NCBI GenBank assembly: GCA_947564765.1
Contig: CANODN010000118.1
Coordinates: forward strand, 1 to 6,631
Direction of reading: 5' to 3'
From: an uncultured Roseburia sp.
Lineage (GTDB): Bacteria; Bacillota; Clostridia; Lachnospirales; Lachnospiraceae
Length of the DNA: 6,631 nt
The position numbers and the translations under genes are program-made. Below are positions 5,350 to 6,631 of this stretch, in pieces; position 1 is the first letter of the stretch; each line of letters opens with the position of its first letter. Below the pieces are notes generated by a model. It was not told where the DNA came from. It made no database searches and saw only the letters and a program-made list of their open reading frames with translations.

Positions 5350-6219
5350 TTATTTGACCTGCGGTTTCCTGGTTACGGAATCCCGCTGCAGATCTTCTCC
5401 CATTCGGACAATGGATTCATACACCAGTTTTTGAAATTTCGGCGCCGCCAGATCTGCAGTCTGCTGAATTTCCTCATGTGTCAGGGGATTTGGGGAAATT
5501 CCTGCTGCCGCATTGGAAATACAGGAAATTCCTGCAATCTTCATTCCCATGTGATTTGCTGCAACCGCCTCACATGCCGTACTCATTCCAACAGCATCCG
5601 CTCCTAAGATACGGCACATGGCAACCTCCTGGGGAGATTCGTACTGCGGTCCGCTCATCTGCAGATATACCCCCTGCTTTAAATCAATCTCATAATCACA
5701 GGCTGTTTTCTTGATCACCCTCTGTAAATCCTCATCATAAATATGGCTCATATCCGGAAATCTTGTTCCCAGCTCTTCTATATTTGCTCCAATCAGAGGA
5801 GAAGGTACAAAAGACGCAATCTGTCCCGTAATCAGCATAAAATCCCCGGCTTTCATTCCCTGCTGTATACCGCCGGAGGCATTGGTCAAAAAGAGAATTT
5901 GTGCCCCCAGCAGTTTCATCAGACGAATCGGCAGCACCACATCCTGCATGGAGTATCCTTCGTAATAATGCACTCTTCCCTGCATACAGACGACCGGAAC
6001 CTCTCCGATATATCCAAAAATAAATCTGCCTTTATGCCCAGGTACGGTAGACACCGGAAATCCTGCAATTTCATGATAATCCAGGGTTGTTTCAATCCGA
6101 ATCTTTTCCCCGAAATCTCCCAGTCCGGAACCAAGCACCAACGCGATTTCCGGTTTAAAATCAATTTTTTCTCTCACACTTTTATAGCAGTTCTGTAATT
6201 TCTCATATACACTGTTCAT
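5350..6219 (-). CDS. Purine nucleoside phosphorylase (trimeric, 6-oxopurine type)
   Basis: Cytosolic enzyme that cleaves inosine, guanosine and their deoxy forms with phosphate to the free base and (deoxy)ribose-1-phosphate. Motifs match the trimeric PNP/MTAP family: GSGLG (S31), PGHKGRF (H62), GRVHYYEGY (R82, H84), TNASGG (N113), SGPQYESP (E194), GMST (M212, S213) and SNAAAG (N236). E194 and N236 correspond to human E201 and N243, which read 6-oxopurines; MTA phosphorylases carry Asp at the latter position, so PNP is favoured over MTAP. Length 289. The start is ATG 6219, with AGGAGG 6 nt upstream; the in-frame ATG at 6273 lies inside the promoter spacer. It is the first gene of the run with the deaminase, MBL and rnhA genes. 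The symbol could be pupG, deoD or punA by local convention, so it is left blank. Confidence 0.94.
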   Translation of the reverse strand: MNSVYEKLQNCYKSVREKIDFKPEIALVLGSGLGDFGEKIRIETTLDYHEIAGFPVSTVPGHKGRFIFGYIGEVPVVCMQGRVHYYEGYSMQDVVLPIRLMKLLGAQILFLTNASGGIQQGMKAGDFMLITGQIASFVPSPLIGANIEELGTRFPDMSHIYDEDLQRVIKKTACDYEIDLKQGVYLQMSGPQYESPQEVAMCRILGADAVGMSTACEAVAANHMGMKIAGISCISNAAAGISPNPLTHEEIQQTADLAAPKFQKLVYESIVRMGEDLQRDSVTRKPQVK

Positions 6220-6252
6220 AGTCTGCCTCCTAACCTCTTCTGTCTTATTTTG

Positions 6253-6281
6253 ATTATAAATGTAATTCCCCATTGCCGCAA
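6253..6281 (-). promoter_or_regulatory. Sigma-A-type promoter of the PNP operon
   Basis: -35 TTGCGG (6276-6281) and a perfect -10 TATAAT (6253-6258) with a 17-nt spacer on the minus strand. The start would be near 6246, leaving a leader of about 27 nt before the PNP ATG. That is too short for a purine riboswitch, so none is expected here. Confidence 0.75.
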
Positions 6282-6526
6282 CCGGAAACTATATTCATTT
6301 ATGATCAGAAATTTATCTATTTGTCCTAACCATCTCTTTTCTGCAGCATGATAAAAAATATGACAAAAAATCCTATGACAACAGCAATGTGATATGATAA
6401 AGAAAACATAGTTTTAAAAACAGGTGTCAGATTTTTACCTGAAAGTTGTGTATATAAGTGAAACACCCTTCGGGTATCCCTCTATGTGCGGAAGTAATGC
6501 ACAATAAATATGAAAGGAGGATTTGT
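6282..6526. other. Divergent intergenic region between the PNP operon and the sigma-factor gene
   Basis: Roughly 245 nt of AT-rich DNA. The half nearer PNP contains a 27-codon minus-strand frame (6326-6409) with a hydrophobic stretch and no visible ribosome-binding site. The half nearer the sigma gene contains a short inverted repeat ACCC-TTC-GGGT (6465-6475), a TATATA at 6451-6456 without a good -35, a TGAAAC at 6459-6464 resembling an ECF -35 element, and the Shine-Dalgarno AAAGGAGG (6513-6520). I see no RNA gene, riboswitch or intrinsic terminator with a T-run. Confidence 0.5.
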
Positions 6527-6631
6527 ATGGATGATAATAGCATTATCCAGATGTATTGGGACAGAAATGACCAGGCAATCCGCATAACATCCGAGAAGTA
6601 TGGTCATTACTGTAAGACCATAGCAAAAAAC
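6527..6631 (+). CDS. ECF-type RNA polymerase sigma factor (5' end, truncated by the window)
   Basis: Only the first 35 codons are present. The peptide opens MDDNSIIQMYWDRNDQAI and goes on with SEKYGHYCKTIAKN. This resembles the N-terminal region 2 of a group of ECF-like sigma factors frequent in clostridia, which begin with a short acidic stretch, IIxMYW, a DxxAI segment and KYGxYC. The start is supported by AAAGGAGG (6513-6520) 6 nt before the ATG. It is the only plus-strand gene recognised. In many clostridia such sigma genes are followed by an anti-sigma membrane protein gene, which would lie outside the window. Regions 2.4 and 4 cannot be checked, so the family call rests on a short stretch. 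Confidence 0.7.
   Translation, partial: MDDNSIIQMYWDRNDQAIRITSEKYGHYCKTIAKN

Noticed and set aside
5743..6198. 151-codon plus-strand frame opposite PNP
   Set aside because: Antisense to a gene with all PNP motifs intact; its His/Gln/Arg-rich composition is that of a reverse-strand shadow.
6220..6273. 18-residue N-terminal extension of PNP from ATG 6273
   Set aside because: That ATG lies in the spacer between the -35 and -10 boxes, so it would not be in the mRNA, while ATG 6219 has AGGAGG at ideal spacing.
6403..6421. AT-rich palindromes AAAAC-ATA-GTTTT and GTTTTAAAAAC
   Set aside because: The stems are short and made mostly of A-T pairs, with no T-run placed to act as a terminator; likely chance in AT-rich DNA.

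Overview
The window looks like chromosomal DNA from a low-to-mid GC Firmicute of class Clostridia, most like Lachnospiraceae. The grounds are strong AGGAGG-type Shine-Dalgarno sites before nearly every gene, vegetative promoters of the TTGnnn-17-TATAAT kind, an infC-rpmI-rplT operon with a Firmicutes-type attenuator leader, and protein sequences of clostridial character. Assignment below class level is an impression from sequence style, not a database result. All recognised genes but one lie on the minus strand, so transcription mostly runs from high to low coordinates.

Read in the direction of transcription, there are four blocks. (1) Positions 6281 to 2749: a promoter drives purine nucleoside phosphorylase, an MTA/SAH-deaminase-type amidohydrolase, a metallo-beta-lactamase-fold hydrolase and ribonuclease HI. 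The last three are joined by 4-nt ATGA overlaps. (2) Positions 2676 to 1332: the infC operon (IF3, bL35, bL20). It has its own promoter, a leader of about 160 nt with an intrinsic terminator and a competing antiterminator, an AUU-initiated infC and a clear terminator after rplT. (3) Positions 1310 to 231: monocistronic galE with its own promoter. (4) Positions 205 to 91: tRNA-Glu(CTC) with its own promoter. A fifth block starts divergently on the plus strand at 6527: the first 35 codons of an ECF-type sigma factor, cut by the window end.

The infC operon supplies initiation factor 3 and two large-subunit proteins and is probably autoregulated by bL20 through the leader. GalE interconverts UDP-glucose and UDP-galactose, and its residue 299 is Cys as in the human enzyme, which predicts activity on UDP-N-acetylhexosamines too. 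In the first block the deaminase and phosphorylase could act in sequence on adenosine-type nucleosides (deaminate, then phosphorolyse the 6-oxopurine product). The job of the MBL-fold protein is unknown.

Most of the window is housekeeping DNA and I see no wholly new system. The points most worth following are the nucleoside-salvage operon with its orphan MBL protein, the attenuator with mutually exclusive pairings, the GalE gatekeeper residue, and the gap of about 300 nt before the sigma factor.
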